Shown one piece after another: positions 15,913 through 24,908 of a DNA stretch of 42,215 bases. This DNA comes from Bacillota bacterium. Its GTDB lineage: Bacteria; Bacillota; Clostridia; Acetivibrionales; DSM-1351. Position 1 is the stretch's first letter; every line of letters begins with the position of its first letter. A program made the translations under genes and the position numbers. A model generated the notes under the pieces. It did no database searches. It worked only from the letters and a program-made list of their open reading frames with translations, and had not been told where the DNA came from. The DNA is taken from positions 1 to 42,215 of the forward strand of contig JAFABO010000199.1 in NCBI GenBank assembly GCA_023426005.1, read 5' to 3'.

Positions 15913-16854
15913 ATGAAATATAATATATTTGGAAAAGCAGATTTTAAAGTCTCAGATATTGGATTCGGTGCATGGGCCATTGGCGGGACAGCCTGGGGCG
16001 GCGGCAGAAAGGATGAGGATGCAAAAGCTGCGTTGAAGGCTTCCATGGATGCCGGCATTAATTTTTATGACACTTGTGATTCCTATGGGGATGGGCACAG
16101 CGAGGAATTGATAGGCGAATTTTTCAAAGGAATACGCAAAGAGGTTATCATAGTAACAAAGGGAGGTACAAACTTCCGCGTACCGGAGCGCAGCAAGAAC
16201 TTTACAAGAGATTATCTGATGATGAGCCTGGATGAAAGCTTACAGCGTCTTCAGACAGATTATGTCGACGTTTACCTTTTACACGTTCCTGACTCAAAGT
16301 GGCAGGATGAAGCAGAAATTTTTAAAACAATGGCAGAAATTAAAAAGTCCGGTAAGGCAAAATGCTGCGGTCTTGCAATGTGGGGAGCCACAGATACCCT
16401 TCATGCACTGGAAAAAGATACAGAGGGGGCGATAGAGGCACTTGAATGTCCCTTCAATATTTTGAATAAATCCAATATTGAGGTCATTAAAATTGCAAAA
16501 GAGAGGAATATTCCCGTATTTACAAGCCAGCCCCTTGCCAGCGGAATTCTTACAGGTAAATATGGTGTTGATACAAAATTCACCGACGGTGACAACAGAA
16601 AAGGCTTCTGGAGCAAAGAGCGCTTTGAAGCAGTCCAGGATGATATGAGAATAATTGAAGAATGTGTCAGGGAAACCGGCTTGAAAATGAATGAGCTTGC
16701 GCTGGCATACAATTTGAACTATCCGGGCATATGCAGTGTTATTCCCGGCGGGAAGAACGAAAGTCAGGTACGGCAGAATGTAGCGGCCAGCGGCATTGAA
16801 TTGAGTGCGGAAATAATGAAAAAATTGGCTTCAGTAAAGGGTTTTGTATTTTAA
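15913..16854 (+). CDS. Aldo/keto reductase
   Basis: A 313-residue NAD(P)H-dependent oxidoreductase with a TIM-barrel fold. The full catalytic tetrad is visible: D53 and Y58 (FYDTCDSYGDGHSEE), K83 (VIIVTKGG) and H124 (VDVYLLHVP). The coenzyme-binding C-terminal part has LAYNLNYPGICSVIPGGK. The start has AAAGGTTGGG upstream. It lies 75 bases after GH2 copy 1 and 16 bases before GH2 copy 2, so it is embedded in the glycosidase operon. It may reduce or oxidise a sugar released by these enzymes. It belongs to the broad AKR group that also includes L-glyceraldehyde-3-phosphate reductase-like and auxin-induced-protein-like members; the substrate cannot be told. Confidence 0.9.
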   Translation: MKYNIFGKADFKVSDIGFGAWAIGGTAWGGGRKDEDAKAALKASMDAGINFYDTCDSYGDGHSEELIGEFFKGIRKEVIIVTKGGTNFRVPERSKNFTRDYLMMSLDESLQRLQTDYVDVYLLHVPDSKWQDEAEIFKTMAEIKKSGKAKCCGLAMWGATDTLHALEKDTEGAIEALECPFNILNKSNIEVIKIAKERNIPVFTSQPLASGILTGKYGVDTKFTDGDNRKGFWSKERFEAVQDDMRIIEECVRETGLKMNELALAYNLNYPGICSVIPGGKNESQVRQNVAASGIELSAEIMKKLASVKGFVF

Positions 16855-16870
16855 AGGAGTAGAGACCGAT

Positions 16871-19378
16871 ATGAAAAATACAGTTCTGCTGGATAAAAAT
16901 TGGTGTCTTAAAAAGATTTTGCCTGTAGAGAGCATAAATCCCAAGGATTTTGCTGTGGATGACAGGGACTGGCTTGCCATTTCCCGCATGCCTGCACAGG
17001 TGCACGATGTGCTGCTGGAGCATCAGCTGATCTCCGGGGAAATGCTTCTGGGGTGGTGTGAGGATGCGGTATGGACAGATGAATACGACTGGGTTTACCG
17101 CTGCTTTTTCACAGCCGGCCCCTCTGAAGGTGCGTACTTGAATTTTGCCGGCCTGGATACAATAGCCGACATTTATTTGAATGGAGTTAAAATCGGGCGG
17201 CACAATGATTTTTATGTCAGTCAGAAAGTGGAGATTTCAGGACTTTTAGAAGTAAATAACGTTTTACTGATCCATTTTCACAATATACAGGAGCATTTGA
17301 AGAAGCTTGAGCTCAATCCCTCGTGGGATGATGCCGTAATGAAATGCAAGCTGATTAGAAAGCCAATTCATGATTTCCCGCCGGACAAAATTGAAGGCAG
17401 TAATTATCAGGGGGCCTATCCGTATTTTTCTCCCATAGGTGTATACCGGGATGTGACATTGATAACTACGGACGGCCCTGAATTTGGGGAATGTGAATTA
17501 TGTGCGGTTTTGCAGGACATGAATAACGGAGAAATCCATCTGGCGGTTGCCGGCTCCGGCACAGCCAGGGGAATAAATGTGACGGTGTCAACGGCAGATG
17601 AAGCCGGCAGGGAATGCGCAAGCGGGGATTGCCGTGTCAAAGCAGTGCCTTCCGGGTGGGAGGCGGAACTCACGTTACCCGTGAAGGAGCCACAGCTTTG
17701 GTGGCCCCGCGGCTTTGGTTCCCAGCCTTTATACAGTGTACGGATTTCACTGTTTCAGGATGGGAAGCTTTGTGACAGGATACAGAAATCTGTAGGCTTT
17801 AGAAAAATAGAAATGCCCTCCCCACTTGAATTTATAATCAATGGAAAGCGTGTAAGGCTTTGGGGGGGCAGCATGGATCCCCTGCAGGGATATACGCATT
17901 GCTGGCGTCCGGAACGGGGAAAGCGCATGTTTGATATGGTGGAAAACGCCAATATGAATACCCTGCGAATATGGGGGGAGGGAATCCCCTACCCCGATGA
18001 ATTTTATGATGAAACCGACAGGCGGGGAATTCTTGTATGGCAGGAATTTTTTATGGGGCACGGCGCCTACCCCGATACCCGGGAATATCAGAACAAATGT
18101 GTTCAGGAGGCTTGTGAGCTGGTGCTGCGGCTTCGGCACAGGCCTTCGATACTAATGTGGTGCGGCGGGAATGAAACCATTATGGGAGCTGAATTTCAAG
18201 GGAAAACACCCTATGGCTCACAAATTTTATTGGAGGCTTTTCCAAAGCTTTTGAGCGAAATTGATCCCAAACGTTACTATCATCCAAATTCTCCCTATGG
18301 GGGTGAATATGCAAACGACCCTCGTGAAGGGGATTATCACACCTATGAGTGTGTGTGGCAATATCCTTATGCAGACTATCCCAACTTTATGAGTGAGCAT
18401 ATCCGCACTGCTCCTCCTGTACTTCACAGCCTGAAGAAAATGATCAGGGGGGAACTGTGGCCGCAGGATTATACAGGAAAATTTTTGTACGGCACACGTT
18501 TTCCCATGCCCGGCAGCTGGGCCCAACGCAGTCACCATGGCGCAAAGGGTGAGTTAAAAACCGGACCCTATTGGGAATATTATGATGCGGACACCCCGGA
18601 AGAGATGATCTACCGTTTTGGCGCGGCCTATGGGCAGGAGGTCCGGCGGGGGCTTGAAATGATAAGAAGGGGAAGTCCGGACGGGGATGTGGAGTCCGGG
18701 AAAAGGTCAAAAGGACATTTTTCCTGTAAACTTCATGATACCTGGCCCAAGGTGTATTGCTCCATTATTGATTACTTCCAGGAAGCATACATCCCCTACT
18801 ATGCCACAGGGCGCGCCCAGACACCGCTGCTGGTCTGTTTTGACAGGAAGGACAGCATCCGGCTGTGGCTGGTAAACGATTCTGCCGGAGATTTTTCAGG
18901 GCGTGTAAAATTTGGACTGTACAGCCTTTCAAAGGAATGCTGTCTGGCGGAAAAATTAATAGAGGCATCAATGCCCCAAGGTGAAGCAGGAATTTTGTTT
19001 GATCTTGCAGCACTGCATTTCTTCCCCAAGGACTGTCTGCTGACGGCGCGGCTGGAAGACCAAAACGGCCGTATAATCTGCAGTTCGGTTGACTATGCCG
19101 ATATTGAACGCCATCTGAGCTTCCCCGATGCCAGGCTTTCAGTGAGTATAACCGGCAATGTGCTTCATATTGTTTCAGACCGGTTTGCCCGTTGTGTGGA
19201 AATAACGGGAGAATGTGACGGAGATCCGTTTGGATGGCTTTTTGAGGACAATTATTTTGATTTGATGCCAGGTGAGGCCAAAACTGTCAGGATCCTGGGA
19301 GATATCCCATCTGGACTTATTACATTAAAACCGCATTATTCGACCCATGCAGCTAAAATTTCTTTTGAACGTGTTTGA
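16871..19378 (+). CDS. GH2 beta-mannosidase-like enzyme, copy 2
   Basis: An 835-residue paralogue of the proteins at 13396 and 19408, clearly alignable over its whole length, with the same domain order. The predicted acid/base is E435 (LMWCGGNE) and the predicted nucleophile E509 (NFMSEHIR). The C-terminal block (DIERHLSFPDARLS, then WLFEDNYFDLMPGE) is shared by all three. No signal peptide is present. The ATG at 16871 follows AAAGGAG, which overlaps the end of the reductase gene; the upstream in-frame ATG at 16844 lies inside that gene and has no good ribosome site. This is the most divergent copy in the barrel: GDYHTYECVW where the others have GDTH(S/G)YT. Confidence 0.88.
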   Translation: MKNTVLLDKNWCLKKILPVESINPKDFAVDDRDWLAISRMPAQVHDVLLEHQLISGEMLLGWCEDAVWTDEYDWVYRCFFTAGPSEGAYLNFAGLDTIADIYLNGVKIGRHNDFYVSQKVEISGLLEVNNVLLIHFHNIQEHLKKLELNPSWDDAVMKCKLIRKPIHDFPPDKIEGSNYQGAYPYFSPIGVYRDVTLITTDGPEFGECELCAVLQDMNNGEIHLAVAGSGTARGINVTVSTADEAGRECASGDCRVKAVPSGWEAELTLPVKEPQLWWPRGFGSQPLYSVRISLFQDGKLCDRIQKSVGFRKIEMPSPLEFIINGKRVRLWGGSMDPLQGYTHCWRPERGKRMFDMVENANMNTLRIWGEGIPYPDEFYDETDRRGILVWQEFFMGHGAYPDTREYQNKCVQEACELVLRLRHRPSILMWCGGNETIMGAEFQGKTPYGSQILLEAFPKLLSEIDPKRYYHPNSPYGGEYANDPREGDYHTYECVWQYPYADYPNFMSEHIRTAPPVLHSLKKMIRGELWPQDYTGKFLYGTRFPMPGSWAQRSHHGAKGELKTGPYWEYYDADTPEEMIYRFGAAYGQEVRRGLEMIRRGSPDGDVESGKRSKGHFSCKLHDTWPKVYCSIIDYFQEAYIPYYATGRAQTPLLVCFDRKDSIRLWLVNDSAGDFSGRVKFGLYSLSKECCLAEKLIEASMPQGEAGILFDLAALHFFPKDCLLTARLEDQNGRIICSSVDYADIERHLSFPDARLSVSITGNVLHIVSDRFARCVEITGECDGDPFGWLFEDNYFDLMPGEAKTVRILGDIPSGLITLKPHYSTHAAKISFERV

Positions 19379-19407
19379 TGAAACTGTATAACAAAGGAGA
19401 ACATAAG

Positions 19408-21912
19408 ATGAAACGAATCAACCTTGATGAAAATTGGAAGTTGAAACGGTTGGAAGAATCCCGGCAGAACAGTCCGTTTAATATTGACAGGCTTGATGAA
19501 ATTTTGACGGATGGTTCTTTACCACGGGATGGTGTGCTGCAGCTCAAAACAATGCCCTGTCAGGTGCATGATGCCTTAATTAAGGAAGGTATCATTGAAA
19601 ACCCCAGTATCAAGGGCAGGAACAGTGATTGCTGGATAGGCGAATCCGATTGGATATATGTTTGCGACTTCTCCCTGAGTGAGTGGGAGGGGGAGTGGAC
19701 CTTGCGTTTCGGCGGCCTGGACACTTTTGCGGATATTTATCTGAATGGAAAACTGGTTGCTCAACATGAGGATGCTTTTTTGCCCTGCATTATCCCGAAG
19801 CTTGATAATCTGCGTTTTCAAAATACACTTGTACTGCACTTCAAATCAGCCAAGAAAATAGTAGAGTCCATTTCCATCCCTGAAAAATATCAGGGAAATG
19901 TTCCTGACATTTCAATGGCACGTGTATTCCGTTCAGGCTTTCATGAGTATTGCGGGCCCATTCCCGAACTGATCCGGGTGGGTATATACGGACATGTTAC
20001 CCTGGAACAAAGCGGGACTCTGGGCATCGAAGCGCTGGAGGCTGATATTGCTCTCAGTGGGGATTTGAAGATGGGTACGGTTTCACTGCATGGCACCTAT
20101 GCCGGAAACGGTAAAGAGGTGCGTATTGTTGCCAGCTTGAAAGATGCCGAAGGCAATCTGGCGGCTGTTTGTGAGCAGGCAGATATTTTGCAGGACATGG
20201 TTCTGCACGTTGAGAATCCAAGGCTCTGGTGGCCGCGCACCCATGGAGCGGCAAATTTGTATACGCTGGAGGTTTCGGCATTCTGCGGGGACTCCTGCCA
20301 GGATGTGGTGAGGCGTACCATTGGATTCAGGCGTATTGACAGGGTGGGAGATTTCGACTTCCTCCTGAACGGTAAGCCATTGAAATTATGGGGTGCAAAT
20401 CTGACACATATGGATACCGTCAGCGGATGTTATAATGCCGCGCGGGCCGATGAGCTGCTGGAGCTTGCGGAACTGGGCCATTTCAACTGCCTGAGGGTTT
20501 GGGGCGAGGGCGAAATCCTGGCTGATGAATTTTATGAACAGTGTGACCGAAGGGGGATACTATTGTGGCAGGATTTTTATCTGTGCTATTCAATGTACAG
20601 TGAAGAACAGGAATTCCTGGAATTGTGCCGCAGGGAGGCCGAGAGTCTTGTCTCACGGCTTAAACACCACCCCTCCGTTCTCTTGTGGTGCGGTGGTAAT
20701 GAGATGCTGCTTTCAAGGGATTACGACCATCCCGGAGAATATTGCTGGGGGGAGAAAATTTTTCGTGAAATTTTTCCCTCTGTCTGCGCAAAACTTGATC
20801 CGGGCCGGTATTATCATGAATCCTCCCCTGCCGGGGGCTTGTTTGCCAACGATCCGGGAGAAGGTGATACTCATGGATATACGCATCTCTGGTATGTTCC
20901 AGGGTCGCATTATCCCGTGTTCCTCAGTGAAAATTGCCGTGTGTCGACACCTCCCCTCCGTACCATGCAGATTATGATGACTCCCGGGGAACTCTGGCCG
21001 GAGGGTTATACTAATATCATGACTAAAAAACAGCGGCTTTGCTGGCCCGAAACCTGGAATCAGCATAATACCAACAATGGTGCGGTAAAAGTGGGGCCGG
21101 TTGAAAACTATCTCGATGCTGAAGATCCGGTGTCGCTGATTTACCGCCTGGGTGCAGCTCATGCGAATTATATAAAACGTGATGTGGAACGGTTCAGGAG
21201 AGGAAAGCCTGTTTCTCAGGCAGAAGGCCCGCGCCTGACCAAGGGACATTTACTCTGGAAGTTCAGCAATAACAGCAATATTATTTCCTATGGAATTGTG
21301 GACTATTTTAATGAGCCGGGGATGGCATTCTACGCTCTCCGGGATGCATATTCACCATTATTGGCCTCATTTTCCATAGAGGATGAAATTCATGTCTGGT
21401 TAACCAACGATACGCAGGAAGATTATAATGGCTCGGTTGTCGTAAAACTTTTCAATCTGCCGGAAAATAAGTTTACAAGGGAGATGGAATTTCCGTTTTC
21501 GATCCAACCCGACCAGTCAAAACCTGTGGGTAATTTGAACGGGTTTCTGCAGTTCCGCCGTGAGCATGTGCTGGTGGCTTATGTCTTTGACCGCTCAGAT
21601 AAAATGCTGGCAAGGACTGTAGATTACGTAGATATTGAACGGCATTTGATATTTCCGGAGGATGCCCGGGTTGAGCTGAACATAAAAGACGGTAATTTGA
21701 TGCTTACCTGTAATAAATTTGCACGCAGTGTGGAGCTCATTGGAGATGAGGACGGAGATCAGTTTGGCTGGAGGTTTGAAGACAACTATTTTGACCTTGT
21801 CCCCGGAGAAGTTAAATGTGTTAAAATATTGGGCAGGCATAAAAAAGGAATTATTTATGCAAAACCATATTATTCAAAAATAGAGAGTTCTATTTGTTTT
21901 GGAAAAACTTGA
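19408..21912 (+). CDS. GH2 beta-mannosidase-like enzyme, copy 3
   Basis: An 834-residue paralogue. The predicted acid/base is E432 (LLWCGGNE) and the predicted nucleophile E508 (FLSENCR). The Shine-Dalgarno AAAGGAGA (19393-19400) fixes the ATG at 19408, 29 bases after the previous stop, rather than the in-frame ATG at 19375. No signal peptide is present. It is the last gene of the carbohydrate operon and is followed by a terminator. Three full-length, intact copies side by side suggest different linkages or chain positions of one complex substrate rather than simple redundancy, but this is inference. Confidence 0.88.
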   Translation: MKRINLDENWKLKRLEESRQNSPFNIDRLDEILTDGSLPRDGVLQLKTMPCQVHDALIKEGIIENPSIKGRNSDCWIGESDWIYVCDFSLSEWEGEWTLRFGGLDTFADIYLNGKLVAQHEDAFLPCIIPKLDNLRFQNTLVLHFKSAKKIVESISIPEKYQGNVPDISMARVFRSGFHEYCGPIPELIRVGIYGHVTLEQSGTLGIEALEADIALSGDLKMGTVSLHGTYAGNGKEVRIVASLKDAEGNLAAVCEQADILQDMVLHVENPRLWWPRTHGAANLYTLEVSAFCGDSCQDVVRRTIGFRRIDRVGDFDFLLNGKPLKLWGANLTHMDTVSGCYNAARADELLELAELGHFNCLRVWGEGEILADEFYEQCDRRGILLWQDFYLCYSMYSEEQEFLELCRREAESLVSRLKHHPSVLLWCGGNEMLLSRDYDHPGEYCWGEKIFREIFPSVCAKLDPGRYYHESSPAGGLFANDPGEGDTHGYTHLWYVPGSHYPVFLSENCRVSTPPLRTMQIMMTPGELWPEGYTNIMTKKQRLCWPETWNQHNTNNGAVKVGPVENYLDAEDPVSLIYRLGAAHANYIKRDVERFRRGKPVSQAEGPRLTKGHLLWKFSNNSNIISYGIVDYFNEPGMAFYALRDAYSPLLASFSIEDEIHVWLTNDTQEDYNGSVVVKLFNLPENKFTREMEFPFSIQPDQSKPVGNLNGFLQFRREHVLVAYVFDRSDKMLARTVDYVDIERHLIFPEDARVELNIKDGNLMLTCNKFARSVELIGDEDGDQFGWRFEDNYFDLVPGEVKCVKILGRHKKGIIYAKPYYSKIESSICFGKT

Positions 21913-21926
21913 TATAATGATAAATG

Positions 21927-21961
21927 TCCTGTCTTCTTATAATAAGAGGGCGGGATTTTTT
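21927..21961 (+). terminator. Terminator of the carbohydrate operon
   Basis: TCCTGTCTTCTTA (21927-21939) pairs with TAAGAGGGCGGGA (21943-21955), with several G-U pairs, and is followed by a T run. It lies 14 bases after the last GH2 stop. Confidence 0.85.
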
Positions 21962-22040
21962 ATTGTTCTTTGAAAAAATATGTTAAAATATAAGTAGCAC
22001 ATAAACAGTTGAGGTAAATTTATTACCGGAAAGGATGTTT

Positions 22041-22379
22041 ATGAAAAAATTATTTAATTTAAAAAAGATTAATAAGGATGAAAACAAATCAGGAAACGAG
22101 GGCTGGGTGCATTTAACCACGGCTGAAAATGAATTTGAATACAATGTGATAAGCGGGTTATTAAAGGAAAACGGAATAACCTGTATAGGAAAAGGAAAAC
22201 CTTTGGACCTGATGGACAGCGGATTTTTGAATATAGTGCTGGGTCCCTGCATACCTGTTGATATTATGGTGCCGTCCGAACTTTATGAAGAAGCCCGGCA
22301 AATTTTGAATTCACAGGTCAGCGATGAAGAAATCGAAAAGCAGGCTATCTGTGAAGAACAGGAAGAGCACGGAGAATGA
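22041..22379 (+). CDS. Small DUF2007-like protein
   Basis: A 112-residue cytoplasmic protein. After a basic N-terminus it has GWVHLTTAENEFEYNVISGLL (split here as GWVHLTTAENEFEYN and VISGLLKENGI) and later PVDIMVPSELYEEARQIL. This resembles the DUF2007 or putative signal-transducing family, in which a ferredoxin-like fold of about 70 residues is expected. The C-terminal tail is acidic. GGAAAGG six bases upstream favours the ATG at 22041 over 22035. It stands alone between two terminators. The molecular role of this family is not established. Confidence 0.7.
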   Translation: MKKLFNLKKINKDENKSGNEGWVHLTTAENEFEYNVISGLLKENGITCIGKGKPLDLMDSGFLNIVLGPCIPVDIMVPSELYEEARQILNSQVSDEEIEKQAICEEQEEHGE

Positions 22380-22426
22380 TTTTTTTATACCCGGCTGCAC
22401 AAAAATAAATTATAACTCCCGGCAGA

Positions 22427-22480
22427 AGAGAACTGCATTGATATAGAAGTAAAATTCTATGTAATATGGTTCTCTTTTAT
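22427..22480 (+). terminator. Terminator after the DUF2007-like gene
   Basis: AGAGAAC (22427-22433) pairs with GTTCTCT (22469-22475), and an inner helix ATAGAA/TTCTAT closes the loop. A T-rich tract follows. The distance from the stop is about 50 bases. Confidence 0.75.
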
Positions 22481-22502
22481 TATTATTTATTTTGAATTAT
22501 AA

Positions 22503-22760
22503 GATATTTTAAAAGAAGAAAGAAACATTCTCAGCAAGCTTCAAGATGCTCTGGACAATGCTGGTTCAGCTCAAAATGAAGAGAATGCAAAAAACACCGG
22601 CTTTGATATTATAATTGAAGAGACCGAGTGCACTTTTATTGATTTAAAAGACATGTTTAATAATAGGTTAAATTCCAGGTTTACCCGTCAAATCAGCTTC
22701 CGGTATATTGAATTTGTTTTTTCTAATACTTGGTTTTGTATTATTTTAGGTGTATTATAA
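22503..22760 (+). pseudogene. Open frame without a start codon, probable gene remnant
   Basis: Eighty-five codons stay open from a TAA at 22500 to a TAA at 22758, with protein-like composition (begins DILKEERNILSKLQDALDNA; contains IIIEETECTFIDLKDMF). No ATG, GTG or TTG with a ribosome site begins it; the first in-frame ATG is mid-frame. I do not recognise the family. It may be the trace of a truncated gene or chance. It fills most of the 414-base gap before the YibE-like gene. Confidence 0.35.
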
Positions 22761-22792
22761 TAAGAAATAATGAATTCAAGGACAGAAAGCTT

Positions 22793-23926
22793 ATGAAAAT
22801 ATCTGGTTTAAATAGTGGTAACTACAGGCAGAGGGCTGTGGTTACCATATTTTTGGTGATTTTGTCACTGGGTGCGGTTTTATTTGTAAATAATAATGAA
22901 GGCTTTTATGCCAGATCCATAGCTAAGATTACAGCAATAACAGAGACTTGCACAAAGCAGTACGTTGATATTTATGGCAATTCCGAGCAGATATACACCC
23001 AGGATATAAAAGCGGTTGTGATGAATGGAGTTCACAGGGGAGAGAAAATAACTCTGAGTAATAACACCTCCGAATCCCAGGTGTTTGATACACGGTATGA
23101 AGTCAAGGATGAGGTTTTTATTTCATACAGGGAGGATGCGCAAAAAAACATCATATCAGCCGGTATCCTGGATTTGAAACGGGACAGGCAGCTTGTGTAT
23201 GTCTTGATTATATTTGTATTTCTTATTGTTATGATTGGAAGGAAAAAAGGTTTGAGGTCACTGGCCAGTGTTTCTGTCAATATTATGCTTTCATGGGTGC
23301 TTATAGACCTTTACGCCAAAAGGTATAATGTTATTCTGATCACTGCGGCAGCCGGTCTGCTGTTCATTCTGATATCAATCCTTCTGGTCAATGGGATCAA
23401 TAATAAGAGCTTTGCGGCAATCTGCGGAACCATTGCCGGAACTCTGTTCTCACTTCTTCTGACCCTCGCGGTTATCCTGGTTACCGACGGGAAAGGTATA
23501 TATTATGACGAAATGGATTTTTTAGCCTATGACTCCACCAAACTGTTTATTGTGGAAGTTATAATCGGCACCCTGGGTGGGATTATAGACATTGCAATAA
23601 CCATTTCGTCCGCCGTCAATGAAATATATATGAAAAATCCGGATATTGGAGTTAAAATGCTTGCCAGCTCCGGCAGGGAGATTGGGAAGGATATTATGGG
23701 GACCATGGCCAATGTACTTGTGTTTGCATATATCAGCGGAAGCATTCCTATGATAATACTCTGGCTTAAGAATGGATATTCAACCTTTAATATCATAAAC
23801 TATAACTTATCCCTGGAAGTAACCCGGGCACTGACCGGGAGTATAGGCATAGTTATCAGTATTCCTATAACCATCTATATTTCAGTATTCCTATTGACTT
23901 ATAAAAAAAGTGGGGTTAAAACATGA
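22793..23926 (+). CDS. YibE/F family membrane protein (YibE-like)
   Basis: A 377-residue membrane protein. An N-terminal helix (about residues 16-33) leads into an outer domain of roughly 95 residues (ITETCTKQYVDIYGNSEQIY...). About seven more helices fill residues 135-370. Motifs such as GRKKGLRSLASVSVNI, GGIIDIAITISSAVNE and GREIGKDIMGTMANVLVFAYISG match the YibE/F family (PF07907). The ATG at 22793 begins a normal N-terminus; the frame upstream to 22730 is unsupported. It overlaps the next gene (ATGA), so both subunits are probably made together as one complex. Function in the family is not known; a transport role is only assumed. Confidence 0.85.
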   Translation: MKISGLNSGNYRQRAVVTIFLVILSLGAVLFVNNNEGFYARSIAKITAITETCTKQYVDIYGNSEQIYTQDIKAVVMNGVHRGEKITLSNNTSESQVFDTRYEVKDEVFISYREDAQKNIISAGILDLKRDRQLVYVLIIFVFLIVMIGRKKGLRSLASVSVNIMLSWVLIDLYAKRYNVILITAAAGLLFILISILLVNGINNKSFAAICGTIAGTLFSLLLTLAVILVTDGKGIYYDEMDFLAYDSTKLFIVEVIIGTLGGIIDIAITISSAVNEIYMKNPDIGVKMLASSGREIGKDIMGTMANVLVFAYISGSIPMIILWLKNGYSTFNIINYNLSLEVTRALTGSIGIVISIPITIYISVFLLTYKKSGVKT

Positions 23927-24696
23927 GTGTTACATTTGTATTATTGATAGTTTTGCTTTTCCTTATGGCTATGGTGGGAGAGAACAGAGGATTAAAGTCT
24001 TTTGCCATACTTATAGTGAACTTTTTTACCTTTTTTGCAATGCTGAAATTTATTTCTTCCGGCATCGACCCTGTTAAGGCCACGGTCACAGGCTGTGTTG
24101 TAATCAGTTCTATTACTTTGTTTTTAATAAACGGCTTTAATAAAAAGACGGTTTCATCGTTTTTAGCTGTGTGTCTGGTAGTGCTGCTGACAATATTATT
24201 GGTATATAAAATAGGCCCGGCTGCCAGACTGCAGGGTTTCAGCAATGAAAACCCGGGAAGAGCGGCATATCTATCATATTATGTTCATGTTGACTTCTCA
24301 AAACTGGTCATGTGTGAAATATTGATCGGGCTCATAGGTGCTGTTATAGATGTCTCCATTTCAATTTCATCCTCTATGCATGAGATATTCAGTAACAATT
24401 TATATAATAATAAACATGATTTGCTGAAGTCAGGTATTAACATCGGCAGGGACATACTGGGCACCATGACAAATACTCTGCTTTTTGCATACATCGGCGG
24501 TTTTATGACCCTACTGCTCTGGTTTGATATAACAAAATACCCGTTAAGTGAATTGATCAATTCCAAACTGTTTTGTCCTGAAGTTTTTCAAATACTGTGC
24601 AGCGGCATAGGTATAGTATTGATTATTCCTGTGACTGCAATCATAACAAGTGCAATCCTACCTATGAAATTCCCTTTAAGAAAATTATTGAGTTAA
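23923..24696 (+). CDS. YibE/F family membrane protein (YibF-like)
   Basis: A 257-residue membrane protein with about seven helices, homologous to the C-terminal half of the preceding protein. Shared blocks are GENRGLKSFAILIVNFF, GAVIDVSISISSSMHEIF and GRDILGTMTNTLLFAYIGG. The large outer domain is absent, which is the usual difference between YibF-like and YibE-like members. Its start overlaps the upstream stop (ATGA at 23923). Confidence 0.85.
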   Translation: MSVTFVLLIVLLFLMAMVGENRGLKSFAILIVNFFTFFAMLKFISSGIDPVKATVTGCVVISSITLFLINGFNKKTVSSFLAVCLVVLLTILLVYKIGPAARLQGFSNENPGRAAYLSYYVHVDFSKLVMCEILIGLIGAVIDVSISISSSMHEIFSNNLYNNKHDLLKSGINIGRDILGTMTNTLLFAYIGGFMTLLLWFDITKYPLSELINSKLFCPEVFQILCSGIGIVLIIPVTAIITSAILPMKFPLRKLLS

Positions 24697-24697
24697 T

Positions 24698-24761
24698 GCC
24701 GCCGTACCAGTTAATTCAACATTTCTCACAGCTTATAAAGCTGTCTCCGGCATTCGGCGGC
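24698..24761. repeat. Stem-loop after the YibE/F pair
   Basis: GCCGCCG (24698-24704) pairs with CGGCGGC (24755-24761), and an inner hairpin ACAGCTT/AAGCTGT (24728-24744) lies between them. No T run follows, so termination is uncertain. The rest of the gap to 24908 is AT-rich. Sporulation-type (sigma G) promoter elements are expected for the next operon, but I could not place them reliably. Confidence 0.5.
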
Positions 24762-24908
24762 TGCCAGTACTTGAACAGCATAAGTTTAATCGAAACAACG
24801 CGTTAAATAAAAGGTACAGGTAAAATATACAACTTTCTCCTTATGATATTTTAGTATGCTTTGGAAATGATATTAATACACACCATTGCTTACAATAAGG
24901 AGGAAATT

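Noticed and set aside
20525..20977. A 150-codon plus-strand frame inside GH2 copy 3
   Set aside because: Out of frame with a full-length, conserved enzyme and without a ribosome site or domain.
20713..21249. A 178-codon open frame on the minus strand inside GH2 copy 3
   Set aside because: The plus-strand enzyme is continuous here with conserved active-site motifs. The antisense product has no family features.
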